Origin: Rosenbergiella australiborealis
Lineage (GTDB): Bacteria; Pseudomonadota; Gammaproteobacteria; Enterobacterales; Enterobacteriaceae
Direction of reading: 5' to 3'
DNA length: 64,000 nucleotides
Assembly (NCBI RefSeq): GCF_018494035.1
Contig: NZ_JABBFO010000009.1
Coordinates: 62,001 to 126,000, forward strand
The position numbers and the translations under genes are program-made. Shown here piece after piece: positions 28,640 through 37,550 of the stretch. Below the pieces are notes generated by a model that saw nothing but the letters and a program-made list of their open reading frames with translations, made no database searches and was not told the origin of the DNA. Each line of letters begins with the position of its first letter. Position 1 is the stretch's first letter.

Positions 28640-28903
28640 GTGGCAAATGGGCCTAAGACCTTGGCCTGGCGGGTCGGCTGGTCGATTCCACAGCTCAGTC
28701 AGCTGACCAAGCAGGCCGCAGCGACAAGTGATGCCACCAAACGGCGCGAACTGTACCGAGAGATCCAAGCCACGGTTATGCAGGACTCACCCTTCGTTGT
28801 CGCATTGCAAGGAGCTCAGCAAGTGGGGTTACGGGATAATGTGAAGGGGGCACAACAGAGCTTAGGCGTAAGCATGCTCTATTTCGATCAAATAACGAAG
28901 TAG
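28640..28903 (+). pseudogene. C-terminal remnant of a peptide-binding ABC transporter protein
   Basis: The 87 codons match the end of an SBP_bac_5 (DppA/OppA-like) lipoprotein: WRVGWSIPQLSQLTKQAA, RRELYREIQATVMQDSPFVVALQGAQQVGLRDNVKG. The N-terminal 80 percent or more is missing and no permease genes follow. Its base composition is more GC-rich than its surroundings. It may begin at GTG 28640 but is unlikely to be functional. Confidence 0.75.
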
Positions 28904-28916
28904 ATCTCTCTAAGAT

Positions 28917-28940
28917 CCCGCTGACCAAATCGTCAGCGGG
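28917..28940. terminator. Stem-loop between the ABC remnant and SDR gene
   Basis: Perfect 9-bp GC-rich stem CCCGCTGAC/GTCAGCGGG with a 6-base loop, located between two convergent stop codons. No long T-run. Confidence 0.5.
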
Positions 28941-28948
28941 GATAATCG

Positions 28949-29749
28949 CTAGCCGTTACCTCTAAACTCCGGATACAAGGTCATCCCGCCATCAATAAAC
29001 AGCGTGGTACCATGTACATAATCAGAGAGGTCACTCGCCAACCAGACCACTGCATTGGCGACATCCTCTGCAGCACCAATACGGCCATAGGGGATCAACT
29101 CAAGGAGTTTTTTCGCCGCGTCGCCTTCCGTATTTTCAGCATTAATCGCCGTCGCAATCGCACCAGGTGCAATCGAGTTTACGCGAATCTGCTCTTCACC
29201 AACTTCTTGCGCGATACTGCGCATCAATAGGTCGACACCCCCTTTCGAGGCGGCATAATTGACGTGTCCGGCCCACGGGATGACTTGGTGGACAGAGCTG
29301 ACATGAATAATTTTACCGGTTGCTCGGCTAACCTGACGCTGGCCCTTCTGTTTTCTGAATTGCAGCAATGCGGCTTGGGCTGTTAAAAATTGACCGGTTA
29401 AGTTTACATCAATAACTTTTTGCCACTCTTGCAGTGTCATCTCACCAATCGGTGCATCTTTTTGTAGGCCGGAGTTAGCGACCAAGATATCTAAGCCACC
29501 GAAGTTCTCCACAGCTTGAGCAATTAGATGATTAACATCGTCTTGAGAGGAGACATCGCCTTGCACCGCAATGGCCTGCCCCCCCTGCTGACGAATCTCT
29601 GCAGCCAGCTTTTCGGCAGGTTCCGCTTGGCTATTATAATTAATGACCACACTGGCTCCAGCCGCAGCGAGACCTTTGGCGCAAGCATACCCTAATCCTG
29701 AACTGGCGCCAGTGACGAGGGCGACTTGCTTATCTAACGAAATATGCAT
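28949..29749 (-). CDS. Short-chain dehydrogenase, glucose 1-dehydrogenase-like
   Basis: A 266-residue classical SDR: NAD(P)-binding TGASSGLGYACAKGLAAAG, NAG-equivalent LVANSGLQKDAPIGEM, catalytic Ser in HVSSVHQVIPWAGHV, Tyr/Lys in NYAASKGGVDLLMRS, and the C-terminal LFIDGGMTLYPEF. This closely follows Bacillus-type glucose 1-dehydrogenases, which oxidise beta-D-glucose to gluconolactone. No signal peptide. Monocistronic. Sugar specificity is inferred from overall pattern. Confidence 0.82.
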   Translation of the reverse strand: MHISLDKQVALVTGASSGLGYACAKGLAAAGASVVINYNSQAEPAEKLAAEIRQQGGQAIAVQGDVSSQDDVNHLIAQAVENFGGLDILVANSGLQKDAPIGEMTLQEWQKVIDVNLTGQFLTAQAALLQFRKQKGQRQVSRATGKIIHVSSVHQVIPWAGHVNYAASKGGVDLLMRSIAQEVGEEQIRVNSIAPGAIATAINAENTEGDAAKKLLELIPYGRIGAAEDVANAVVWLASDLSDYVHGTTLFIDGGMTLYPEFRGNG

Positions 29750-29862
29750 GATGACTCCTGAGCGAATCTTAACAAATGGAAAGCGTGCTAATGAGTATAG
29801 GACAGGATAGGAAATTTGATCATGCTCGCAAAAAGTCGTGTTGCCACGCGGAACATCAAGCG

Positions 29863-30717
29863 CTACTGACTAACCGCTTTCAGAGTATCTTGTAACGATG
29901 CCCCGAACATGGCCCCGTGACTTAATCCTGGATAGTTAACGATCGAGATTGCCAAACGCTGTTGCGCCCATTTCGCCTTCTGCTGGCGGATATCAATGGT
30001 TGGTGAGCGATTCGAGGTCTGCCCGAGCATAATGGTTAAGGAGGCAGGATTAGCCGTTTGCCCCACAATATCATTCAATAACCATTGGTACCCTTGGTCT
30101 AGCGAGGGGCTTGCCGCAAAATAATGACGAAACTGATGGGAGTGGAGATAAGTATCTAAGACAAACAATCCACCGTACGAGTGACCCCATAACGAACGCT
30201 GGGCGGGGTTTATCGGTAAGGAGGCCTCACTGAGAGGAATAATTTCTTTCTCTAACAATGAGCGAAAAATCGAGCTTCCCCCTCCAACCCTACCCCGCCC
30301 CAGCATATGGTTCTGTGTCTGAGGATCATTTAAGGGAGGGGTGTAGTCAAAAGCTCGCGCAGCGAGGTCGAACGGTAACGGGGTATCATAGCCAACAAAG
30401 ACCAGCACAGCGGGATGTTTCTCACTCATCGCCTGCAGCGGTGATTCACCGAGACGGTTTAGGCTCGAATTACCGTCAAGCATATAGAGAATCGGGTAGC
30501 CCTGCTGAGGAGCCGATTTCTTCGGTACCGCCACCCACACTTTATAATGACGCTGCTTATCGACCGACGCTATCTGATAAGACCTAAAACGGTAGTAGTG
30601 CGATCCGCTATCGGCGATAGACGGGCCAAGCGGCGCCATGTTTGGCCTAGAAAAAACACTCGGTGAGCTCAACACAAACAGTGCGATAACGACTGATTTC
30701 TTAAAAAGACCTAGCAT
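29863..30717 (-). CDS. Periplasmic alpha/beta hydrolase, IroE/Fes-like esterase
   Basis: A 284-residue exported esterase. A signal peptide is at about residues 1-23 (cleavage near VFSRPN). Serine hydrolase motifs: LYMLDGNSSLNRLGE, VGYDTPLPFDLAARAFDYTPP, nucleophile Ser in LWGHSYGGLFVLDTYL, FAASPSLDQGY, and His in PGLSHGAMFGASL. The pattern is that of IroE, which trims salmochelin or enterobactin trilactones in the periplasm. No siderophore genes lie nearby, so the substrate may differ. Monocistronic. Confidence 0.75.
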   Translation of the reverse strand: MLGLFKKSVVIALFVLSSPSVFSRPNMAPLGPSIADSGSHYYRFRSYQIASVDKQRHYKVWVAVPKKSAPQQGYPILYMLDGNSSLNRLGESPLQAMSEKHPAVLVFVGYDTPLPFDLAARAFDYTPPLNDPQTQNHMLGRGRVGGGSSIFRSLLEKEIIPLSEASLPINPAQRSLWGHSYGGLFVLDTYLHSHQFRHYFAASPSLDQGYQWLLNDIVGQTANPASLTIMLGQTSNRSPTIDIRQQKAKWAQQRLAISIVNYPGLSHGAMFGASLQDTLKAVSQ

Positions 30718-30813
30718 GGCATCCTCTGAAAGTTATTGATTTATAGAGATTATCGAACTAGGGTAAAACTAAGACAAGCCGCGCCAATTACCCTCTAACA
30801 CTATGTCATTAAC

Positions 30814-31263
30814 TCAGCCGAATTGCTGTTGATGCTTTTTTTTACGCTGCAGATAGTCGCTATCGGCTCTCAGCTGATCCCAAGACTGTTTAAAAATCTT
30901 GGCCGCTGCGGCTTTCTCTTCGTTAAGTTGATAGGGCAATATCTCGCGATTTTCATCATATTTTTTACCACCGGGGTGATTCGCATAGCGCCGAGCACGG
31001 GTATAGCCCATCTGGATAAATTTACGCGCCATATCCATGCCCACGAAATCGTCTTTTTTCCGATACTCTTCAAACAGTTGCATAATTTTTTTGGCCGAGG
31101 CCGTCGCGCTTGCGACATCTTTAAAGCGCCAATACGGGAGAATTTCACTTTTATAAGGCTCTACCATCAAGACGCCCTGTTCTCCACGCCCGACCTGATA
31201 ACGCTCTGGCTCTTTGCGAAAATCGATAGTTGAAAAATCTTGCTGATAATTGAATTTTTTCAT
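30814..31263 (-). CDS. DUF4385 family protein
   Basis: 149 residues, soluble. It shows the DUF4385 sequence: DFSTIDFRKEPERYQVGRGEQGVL, VEPYKSEILPYWRFK, FVGMDMARKFIQMGYTRARRYANH and PGGKKYDE. Highly basic, aromatic-rich. Function unknown; no partner gene is evident. Confidence 0.75.
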   Translation of the reverse strand: MKKFNYQQDFSTIDFRKEPERYQVGRGEQGVLMVEPYKSEILPYWRFKDVASATASAKKIMQLFEEYRKKDDFVGMDMARKFIQMGYTRARRYANHPGGKKYDENREILPYQLNEEKAAAAKIFKQSWDQLRADSDYLQRKKKHQQQFG

Positions 31264-31974
31264 CCCCAGACGTCCTACCGCGCAAAATGGTTCCTTGAGT
31301 ATAGCGGTTGATTGTCATCGCTAGCTCAAGCTGCATACCCCGGTCAATGATGGTGCTGTAACCCGTGGATGGTTAGTAAGAATTAACGCTATGCGGTTTT
31401 ATCCCGCTTATTTCCTTCAACTCGTTGACTTATCGCCGTCATTTCATGCTAGGTTACAGATTAACATCACATTAACCTTAGGTCGGCGACAGGGCAATAA
31501 TCGAAGAGGGGCAAGAAAAAAAATCTTCCCCCATTTTGACTGGGTGGATAAACGGATTTATTGGCGTACTTATTTTCAGCGGCTCATTACCGGCGACGAA
31601 ACTCGCTATCGCCGGTTTCAATCAAGATATTCTGGGTCGAGCAGGAAGAGAGGTGATAGACGCTAGCGTTCTGCGTAATAAGGTCACGGCACTCATCGCA
31701 CTGATTAAAGCCGAAGGCTTTGCCGCCCCGTCAGTCATTCAGTTATGGCGTGAGTGACTGACCACGATTAGCGCAATGCAAAGTCCCCATGTTGTCATCG
31801 CTTGCACCGATCAGCGTTTATGTTCAAGCAAAGACGAACCGTAGAGGGATGCGTAATGTCACAATGTGAAGTATGGAAAAAGAAACACGCACCAGGGCTT
31901 TTGGCACCGAGTAAAATGGCAATACCATTTATACCACTCACCATAGTGCTCCCGTGCTCACGTTATTGATCCTA
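31264..31974. other. Region of decayed sequence
   Basis: 711 bases containing only broken frames. The part at 31536-31830 is annotated separately as a chimeric remnant. The flanks carry short frames of low quality and no RNA gene or terminator was found. Confidence 0.4.
31536..31830 (+). pseudogene. Chimeric gene remnant (DMT transporter start fused to unrelated sequence)
   Basis: The first part encodes WINGFIGVLIFSGSLPATKLAIAGF in separate short pieces, typical of the first membrane segment of EamA/DMT transporters. The next frame, RAGREVIDASVLRNKVTALI to FAAPSVIQLW, does not belong to that family. A plus-strand shift leads into HVVIACTDQ, which has the look of an Asp/Glu-racemase core strand. 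No intact gene can be assembled, so I read it as a deletion junction between two genes. Confidence 0.35.
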
Positions 31975-32472
31975 TTAAATCGGCTGATAGCCCTGCCATG
32001 CCGGAAGATCCGGAGTTCCATTTGCATCCGGGGTGAGCTGTAAATAATAGTCGCCCACTTTATCCAGTAAGAGGCAATTATCCACATCCTTTAGATTATC
32101 TTTATGTTGCTGAGCAGCCCCCTTTAGAAGACGGGCCAAGGCTTGTTTTTTTGCTTGTTGTGGGGTCTCAGCGACAAAAAGATCGAACTCGTGAAGTTCT
32201 GCTAAGGAGTCTGCTCGGTAGGCACCGACATTAACAAAAAATAGCTTCAGTGTTGAGCTGCTCGGCTTATCACTAAGCGTGATCCGATAACCATCAACCC
32301 AGGTAATTCGGGTATAGCCATCGATATGAATTTTATTTTTATCTCCGTACCAAACCGCTTTCAGCGCCGGCCAAGCCTCCTCGGGGGTACTTGCCGCAAC
32401 GAATTGGATATCATGGACCTCAATATTTGATTTACCCGCGTTACCACCAACGTAAAACATAAATAAGTGCAT
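31975..32472 (-). CDS. DUF1543 family protein
   Basis: About 165 residues from ATG 32472 (GGAG upstream); an extension to 32502 is unlikely. Two repeats of the DUF1543 unit are visible: LFMFYVGGNAGKSNIEVHDIQFVAASTPEEAW, and LFFVNVGAYRADSLAELHEFDLFVAETPQQAKKQA. Each looks like a small alpha/beta sandwich. Cytoplasmic, function unknown. Confidence 0.7.
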   Translation of the reverse strand: MHLFMFYVGGNAGKSNIEVHDIQFVAASTPEEAWPALKAVWYGDKNKIHIDGYTRITWVDGYRITLSDKPSSSTLKLFFVNVGAYRADSLAELHEFDLFVAETPQQAKKQALARLLKGAAQQHKDNLKDVDNCLLLDKVGDYYLQLTPDANGTPDLPAWQGYQPI

Positions 32473-32816
32473 AATTACTCCACTGCGTAAATAAATAATC
32501 ATAACAGCGTATTACTAAAATGGAACTTATAGATACTAACTTTTTCTGGTGACTCACTGATATGAAACAACATACCCTTAGCGTTACTCTTTTAACATTA
32601 TAATTATCACTATTTCTTATGATAGATATATTTTAAGGCTATTATTGGGTAAATAAATTTATTTAAATGGATGCGGGGAGTAATAATGGAGACTAGCATA
32701 ACCGCGGCACTGATGGTGCGGTCATGCTAGTGTTAAAGTCCGAGCTTAAAGAATATTTATAATATGACCCTAGCTATCGCTTATTCGTAGGCGACTAAGA
32801 GATAGTAATGCAATTA
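32473..32816. other. Intergenic, nothing clear
   Basis: 344 AT-rich bases between the DUF1543 gene and a lipoprotein gene. No gene, strong hairpin or repeat was recognised. Confidence 0.4.
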
Positions 32817-33491
32817 TCAGTGCTTAAGTAACCTTGGTAGCTGATTCTCGAGTTGTAGCAAGCAAAAATCCATATATTTTCGCGTAGTTTCCTGAACAAG
32901 CATATAATTATTAGCTCGCCAGTCAGTCAGTGTTGCCACCTCAGGTTTTGGTGTGCAGTCAGAGATAATATATGACGAGAATATATTACTATTTTCCGGT
33001 TTTTTATAGAATTTAACTGTATAACGTAATTCATAATTAGAGTTGTTACTACTTAAATCTTGATACACTAATAACCACTTGGCTGCGCCAATATTTAGAA
33101 CATTTTTATATTGATAACCTTGAGTATTTTTCTCTAACCAGTCCGAAATGATAGGCTTAGCTTTTGGTGTTAAGTAGAACTTTGTCGGTTCAGGTAGTGA
33201 GGAAATTTGGTTACCTCTCAAATTTTCTTTAGTAAAGGTAGTCACTGATAATCCTTTGGATAACACAGAGGCTAATATATTAATACCTAACCCTACACCA
33301 GTATGGGTCGGGGTTACTTCACGCAATACATTATCAGCGTAGCGATCATTATTTAAATCCTCATCAATAAAACCAATAAATATTGGAACGCTACTACCAT
33401 TCTGTGCAGAGACTTCGTCTGTTTTCTGTGTAGAAGCACATGCCGACAATAATAAAACACATGAAATAGTTATTCCTTTAACTTTTTTCAA
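32817..33491 (-). CDS. Hypothetical lipoprotein
   Basis: 224 residues with a lipoprotein signal peptide and lipobox LSAC (Cys near residue 18), followed by ASTQKTD. The residue at +2 is Ala, suggesting outer-membrane sorting. The rest includes SVPIFIGFIDEDLNNDRYADN and NIGAAKWLLVYQDLSSN, and I do not recognise a family. The DNA is AT-rich. Monocistronic. Confidence 0.65.
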   Translation of the reverse strand: MKKVKGITISCVLLLSACASTQKTDEVSAQNGSSVPIFIGFIDEDLNNDRYADNVLREVTPTHTGVGLGINILASVLSKGLSVTTFTKENLRGNQISSLPEPTKFYLTPKAKPIISDWLEKNTQGYQYKNVLNIGAAKWLLVYQDLSSNNSNYELRYTVKFYKKPENSNIFSSYIISDCTPKPEVATLTDWRANNYMLVQETTRKYMDFCLLQLENQLPRLLKH

Positions 33492-33661
33492 TTAGATAAT
33501 TCCTTATATCTACTTTTAAAAAACCTACTATACATTATCTTGATTTAAATAAAAACAATATTGCCAACTTATTGGCTTACTATAAAAACCCTAATAGGCT
33601 AATCATTAATAAATCAATCAAACCAAAACAATATAAAAAGGAAAAATTAATTTATAAAAAG

Positions 33662-33683
33662 CCACCTTTAAAATTTCAGGTGG
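33662..33683 (-). terminator. Terminator of the carboxylesterase gene
   Basis: Stem CCACCT/AGGTGG with a 10-base loop, with A-run before and T-run after on the plus strand, so it is bidirectional. It starts about 18 bases after the carboxylesterase stop. Confidence 0.75.
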
Positions 33684-33700
33684 TTTTTTTTATAGTTAAT

Positions 33701-35293
33701 CTACTCTTTAACTGATGAAGTTTCGGCAATGAGATCAAGCTGAGCTTTGATAGGATCTTGTACTACCTGGATATGATGATCACCAAAATCTAACAGCTTA
33801 TCGCTAGTGGGTGAATAAACCGGCCATTCAGCAAGATTACTGGCTGTCGGGTGGCCAGTCTTCGCAAAGTCGACCCAATAATCATGTAAGGCATTCGAGG
33901 TTGCGAAATCACTTTGCGTGACGTTATTACCAAACCGTGCCGGCAATGTTTTAAACATATAAGGTAATTCTGAAGCATGAGGAGCGCCCGGCCACTCTTT
34001 TCTCATAGTCTCAGCGACGTAAGAAAAACGATAAGCATAAACAGGAATATTCGTAGCACTCACTAACCGTGCGATATTACGTGCAGGTTCAATCATCATT
34101 CTTTCACGGGCGATAGTTGCTGCTAATTCCTGTCCACTAAGGTGACCATTAGGATCGAAAATCGCTCTTGCTTTCTCTTTCTCTGCACCGAATGAATTAA
34201 AGATTTCGTCTTTATTTTTAGTGGTCGGAAAACCTAAATCAGCATTCGTCGCACCGATGATCAGTGGGATTTTAGCTTGCTTTCCTTCAGCAAATCGTTG
34301 ACTTGCGGGGTTAATGACAATTTTACCATCGCGAATTGGGCCACCGACATAGGTGTTACTCCCGGCCATTGATCCCATGTTTAGGCCGTCAACGATTTTG
34401 CTCGCAGGCAGTGCGCGAAGTTTTTCTAATCCTTGCGCACCCGTATCCGTAATACCCATCGATTTCGCAAAATCGATACCGACCGTTTCAGCCGAGGCTA
34501 ACCCATTGTGAGACGAGGATAAGTCACGCATCGGTAAAAGACTTCCACGTCCGCCCCCTGACATGACGATAGCTTTATTGAATAGTCCTTGAGCAGCAGG
34601 CGACGCCATGAGATCTAACACTGAAGCTCCGCCCGCAGATTCGCCAAATACCGTGATGTTGTTATCATCACCGCCAAACTGATGGATATTCTCTTTTACC
34701 CATTTTAGTGCAGCAATTTGGTCCATATACCCATAATTACCTAAGGGTTCATCTTTTCCTGCCTCAGCGGTTAGTGCGGGGTGGGCAAAGAAACCAAAAC
34801 GTCCGACACGGTAATTAAAACTGACCATCACCACGCCAGATTTAGCAAAACTCTCACCATTATAAATCGCTGTTGAAGAGCCGCCATTGACATAGCCCCC
34901 ACCATAGATCCAAACCATAACTGGACGTTTTTGATCACTTTTTGCTGCCGGCTTCCAAACATTAAGATAGAGACAGTCTTCAGAAGGCTGAGTACCCATC
35001 GGCGCTGCATCGCCCTCAAAAGGTTTTTGCATGCAATCAGAAGCAAAACTATCTACTTTTTTAACCCCTGTCCACGCCGTGAGTGGCTGCGGAGCACGCC
35101 ATCTGAGCGAACCAATGGGTGGTTTTGCATAAGGAATACCAAGAAATGCTACGACCCCGTCCTGTTCAGTACCTTGAACGTCACCAGTGCTAATCGGGAC
35201 TACCGGGCTGTCTACCTTGCCACTACCCCATGCAGTTGATGATAACGACGTACCGAGTAATAAACACAGCCCTACTTTTTGATATGTATGCAC
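33701..35293 (-). CDS. Exported type-B carboxylesterase
   Basis: A 530-residue serine esterase of the carboxylesterase/lipase family. A signal peptide is at about residues 1-23 (LSSTAWGSGK). Motifs: GTEQDGVVAFLGIPYAKPPIGSLRW, EDCLYLNVWKPA, oxyanion YGGGYVNGGSS, catalytic Ser in FGESAGGASVLDLMASP (near residue 215), and His in PHASELPYMF. Substrate unknown, but it lies on the same strand as and 343 bases after padC, so it could release hydroxycinnamic acids from plant esters. That link is inference. Confidence 0.85.
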   Translation of the reverse strand: MHTYQKVGLCLLLGTSLSSTAWGSGKVDSPVVPISTGDVQGTEQDGVVAFLGIPYAKPPIGSLRWRAPQPLTAWTGVKKVDSFASDCMQKPFEGDAAPMGTQPSEDCLYLNVWKPAAKSDQKRPVMVWIYGGGYVNGGSSTAIYNGESFAKSGVVMVSFNYRVGRFGFFAHPALTAEAGKDEPLGNYGYMDQIAALKWVKENIHQFGGDDNNITVFGESAGGASVLDLMASPAAQGLFNKAIVMSGGGRGSLLPMRDLSSSHNGLASAETVGIDFAKSMGITDTGAQGLEKLRALPASKIVDGLNMGSMAGSNTYVGGPIRDGKIVINPASQRFAEGKQAKIPLIIGATNADLGFPTTKNKDEIFNSFGAEKEKARAIFDPNGHLSGQELAATIARERMMIEPARNIARLVSATNIPVYAYRFSYVAETMRKEWPGAPHASELPYMFKTLPARFGNNVTQSDFATSNALHDYWVDFAKTGHPTASNLAEWPVYSPTSDKLLDFGDHHIQVVQDPIKAQLDLIAETSSVKE

Positions 35294-35636
35294 AACGCCC
35301 CCTTAAAAATTTAAAATGATTTTTAAAATCATAGTGATAAATTAAAAACAAGACTAAAATTTCATACTACTTAATTCGGTAATACTCTACTTAAGCATAG
35401 CGGACTGGGTAGGCATAGGAGGATAGGTAAGATTTATCTGGCCTATATCGCCAGCCTACGACTCGCTTTAGGATGAGTTTCAGCTAATACTGCATGATAA
35501 ATAATACTACGACTGTAGTATTATTTATGGTGAAATGAATCAAATTTCTATGCTCATCTTATAACCCTATTTTACGTGTATTAAGTCATTCATAATTAAT
35601 TATTCAATAATGTTTATCTACTTACACTCTATCAGG
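35294..35636. other. Region between padC and the carboxylesterase gene
   Basis: 343 bases with no gene. It contains the perfect 14-bp-arm palindrome at 35497-35528. The rest is AT-rich promoter-like sequence for the esterase gene. Confidence 0.45.
35497..35528. repeat. Perfect 32-bp inverted repeat
   Basis: Arms ATAAATAATACTAC and GTAGTATTATTTAT (14 bp each, perfect) around GACT. It is 108 bases after the padC stop and 204 bases before the esterase start. It could be a terminator of padC or a regulatory palindrome. Confidence 0.85.
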
Positions 35637-36143
35637 TTATTTATTATCGAAATAGTTACCGGGTAATTGACCAGGCGCTTTATTGATAACCTCATCATTA
35701 TTAGCACCTTCGTTTTTCATATAAGTGACTTTTGCAAACTCAGGAATAATGACATAAGGGTATGCTGGCCCTTCATCACGAAATTTTCTCATATCATCAA
35801 TAAATTCGTTTTGATAACAAATCGTTTTTTCAGGGTGCTGGCCTTCTCCTGCAATCCATTGAGGAAAGAATATCGTGCCGTGAACAAGCTCACGGTTCAT
35901 ATCGAACAGTAAACTGACACAAGTACCGGTGGGTTCATGCCAATCGACTTTATAAATACCAGGTGCGAACTGTACCGCATTCATTTGCTGATGAGTGACC
36001 CATCTTCCACCCACTAGACCTTGATGGATCCGGTAGTCGCAGCTATTTTCGTTACGGGCATACCATTCATATTTCCAGCCATTATCATAGGTATACACAA
36101 AATGCGTGCCGATAAACGCTGATAAATCTTTCGATGACTCCAT
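35637..36143 (-). CDS. padC: Phenolic acid decarboxylase
   Basis: A 168-residue cofactor-free enzyme that decarboxylates p-coumaric, ferulic and caffeic acids to vinylphenols, detoxifying plant hydroxycinnamates. Matches PadC throughout: FIGTHFVYTYDNGWKYEWY, DYRIHQGLVGGRWVTHQQMN, GIYKVDWHEPTGTCVSLLF, HGTIFFPQWI, TICYQNEFID and VIIPEFAKVTYM. The paired Tyr and Arg/Glu active-site residues lie in these blocks. Cytoplasmic. A TCACAC/GTGTGA palindrome sits 43 bases before its start codon. Confidence 0.93.
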   Translation of the reverse strand: MESSKDLSAFIGTHFVYTYDNGWKYEWYARNENSCDYRIHQGLVGGRWVTHQQMNAVQFAPGIYKVDWHEPTGTCVSLLFDMNRELVHGTIFFPQWIAGEGQHPEKTICYQNEFIDDMRKFRDEGPAYPYVIIPEFAKVTYMKNEGANNDEVINKAPGQLPGNYFDNK

Positions 36144-36941
36144 AAGATGGACCTCTTGAATGTTGAAGGAGAGTTAAATCAGTCTTCACACCTTAAGTGT
36201 GAGCCAAACTCGGTTCCTCAGCAAATCCAGAAGGTTAAAAATATCGTAAAAGGAGTAACGATTTCTTCCCTATTTTAGCCATACGCGGAGGTATCTGTAG
36301 TGGTCAAGAAAAACTGGCCACGGATTTAGCGTTTTTCCAGAAAAATCATTCTGATTTATTCGGCGCCAAAGGAACATATTGATGACTCAGATCTTGAAAA
36401 ATCTACCACATTATCTGATTTCCGGTTGTAGCCAAATCTCCCGACAAACGAAATGAGTTAATCACTCCAACTATGCCTATAAAGCGTAATTATAATATTA
36501 AAAAAATATTTATAATTAATATTATTAATATTAAAAAAAATCGGCGATTAAAGTACACCATTTTAATTTATAAGAAATAATACACAATGATATTAACCGA
36601 TGGGATAATTTCCACGCTAACTAAACGCACCCCAATAATAAAAAGAGCCTGCAAAACTTGATTCACATCAACAAAACAATAAAGAACTATGATTAATGGA
36701 AATAATAGTATAAAAAACCAATTTAAACCAAAAAACTAGAGATAAACACCAGTTTTTCTGTAATAATCTTAACATTATTCATACAAAGCTCCGAAGTAGT
36801 TAATAACGTAAATTAACTATTGCCTAATCTATTGGCTAACATTATATTTCCGCCCCCAAGCCGACCCATCGACTTAATAATTAAAAAAACTGTAAGTACG
36901 ATGAGTTAATTATTTACGTATTTTTACCAAGGCAAAATTAA
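36144..36941. other. AT-rich region before the fimbrial operon
   Basis: 798 bases without a supported gene. Apart from the palindrome at 36186-36202, the stretch around 36290-36400 has the look of an insertion-sequence edge, but no inverted partner or transposase frame is visible. The part from about 36480 to 36940 is extremely AT-rich with tracts of A and T, typical of a silenced or bent promoter for fimbriae. Confidence 0.35.
36186..36202 (-). promoter_or_regulatory. Candidate operator of padC
   Basis: A 17-base palindrome TCACAC-N5-GTGTGA about 43 bases upstream of the padC start codon. The half-site order is the reverse of CRP sites. It may bind a PadR or other repressor of the phenolic acid response; no regulator gene is adjacent. 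Confidence 0.4.
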
Positions 36942-37499
36942 ATGAATTTTAAGCTAACACTGGGTGCTGTAATTATGGCATTAACTTTTTCGCATGCTGC
37001 ATTAGCGGATGGTGAAACCCCGACTGATAATACAAATGTTCCGACTACCGGGAAAATTCATTTCTCCGGTGAATTGGTCGCTTCAACTTGTGGTTTAAAA
37101 CCGGGACAAGACCCTATCGAGGTTGAATTTGGACAAATTCCTATCGGCTCTCTTACACCAGATACACATGTTGGGTTAACGGAGAAAAATATCGAACTGC
37201 AAGGCTGTGACACAACAACGCTGAAACATGCCACGGTGACCTATACCCCTGCGCAAAATGAAGAGGCGAACTCAAGTTTGGCCGCTTTCACTACCGGTGA
37301 TGCATCCGGTGCGGGTATTGGCTTGATCGCCCATGATGGAAAAACGGTGACTTGGGGTGAGGCAACGTCGGTAACTAACCTAGTTAACGGTGATAATAGT
37401 ATTCCATTCAAAGCTTACGTCCAACGTGTAGCAAAAGAAATCATCCCGACACCAGGTCAGTTTGAATCGACTATCAATTTCCAAATTGATTATAACTAA
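36942..37499 (+). CDS. Major fimbrial subunit, chaperone-usher type
   Basis: 185 residues. Signal peptide at about 1-22 (cleavage near AALADG). Pilin features: GKIHFSGELVASTCGL with the first Cys, the second Cys in LQGCDTTTL, and the C-terminal beta-strand ending in FQIDYN used for donor-strand exchange. First in the operon of pilin-usher-chaperone-adhesin-pilin. Confidence 0.88.
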   Translation: MNFKLTLGAVIMALTFSHAALADGETPTDNTNVPTTGKIHFSGELVASTCGLKPGQDPIEVEFGQIPIGSLTPDTHVGLTEKNIELQGCDTTTLKHATVTYTPAQNEEANSSLAAFTTGDASGAGIGLIAHDGKTVTWGEATSVTNLVNGDNSIPFKAYVQRVAKEIIPTPGQFESTINFQIDYN

Positions 37500-37550
37500 T
37501 TAGAAAATAGGCCAAGTGAGAAGACCACTTGGTCTATCTCTTGGCCGACT

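Noticed and set aside
36290-36400. Insertion-sequence remnant
   Set aside because: Sequence looks like an IS edge, but no partner inverted repeat or transposase frame could be shown.
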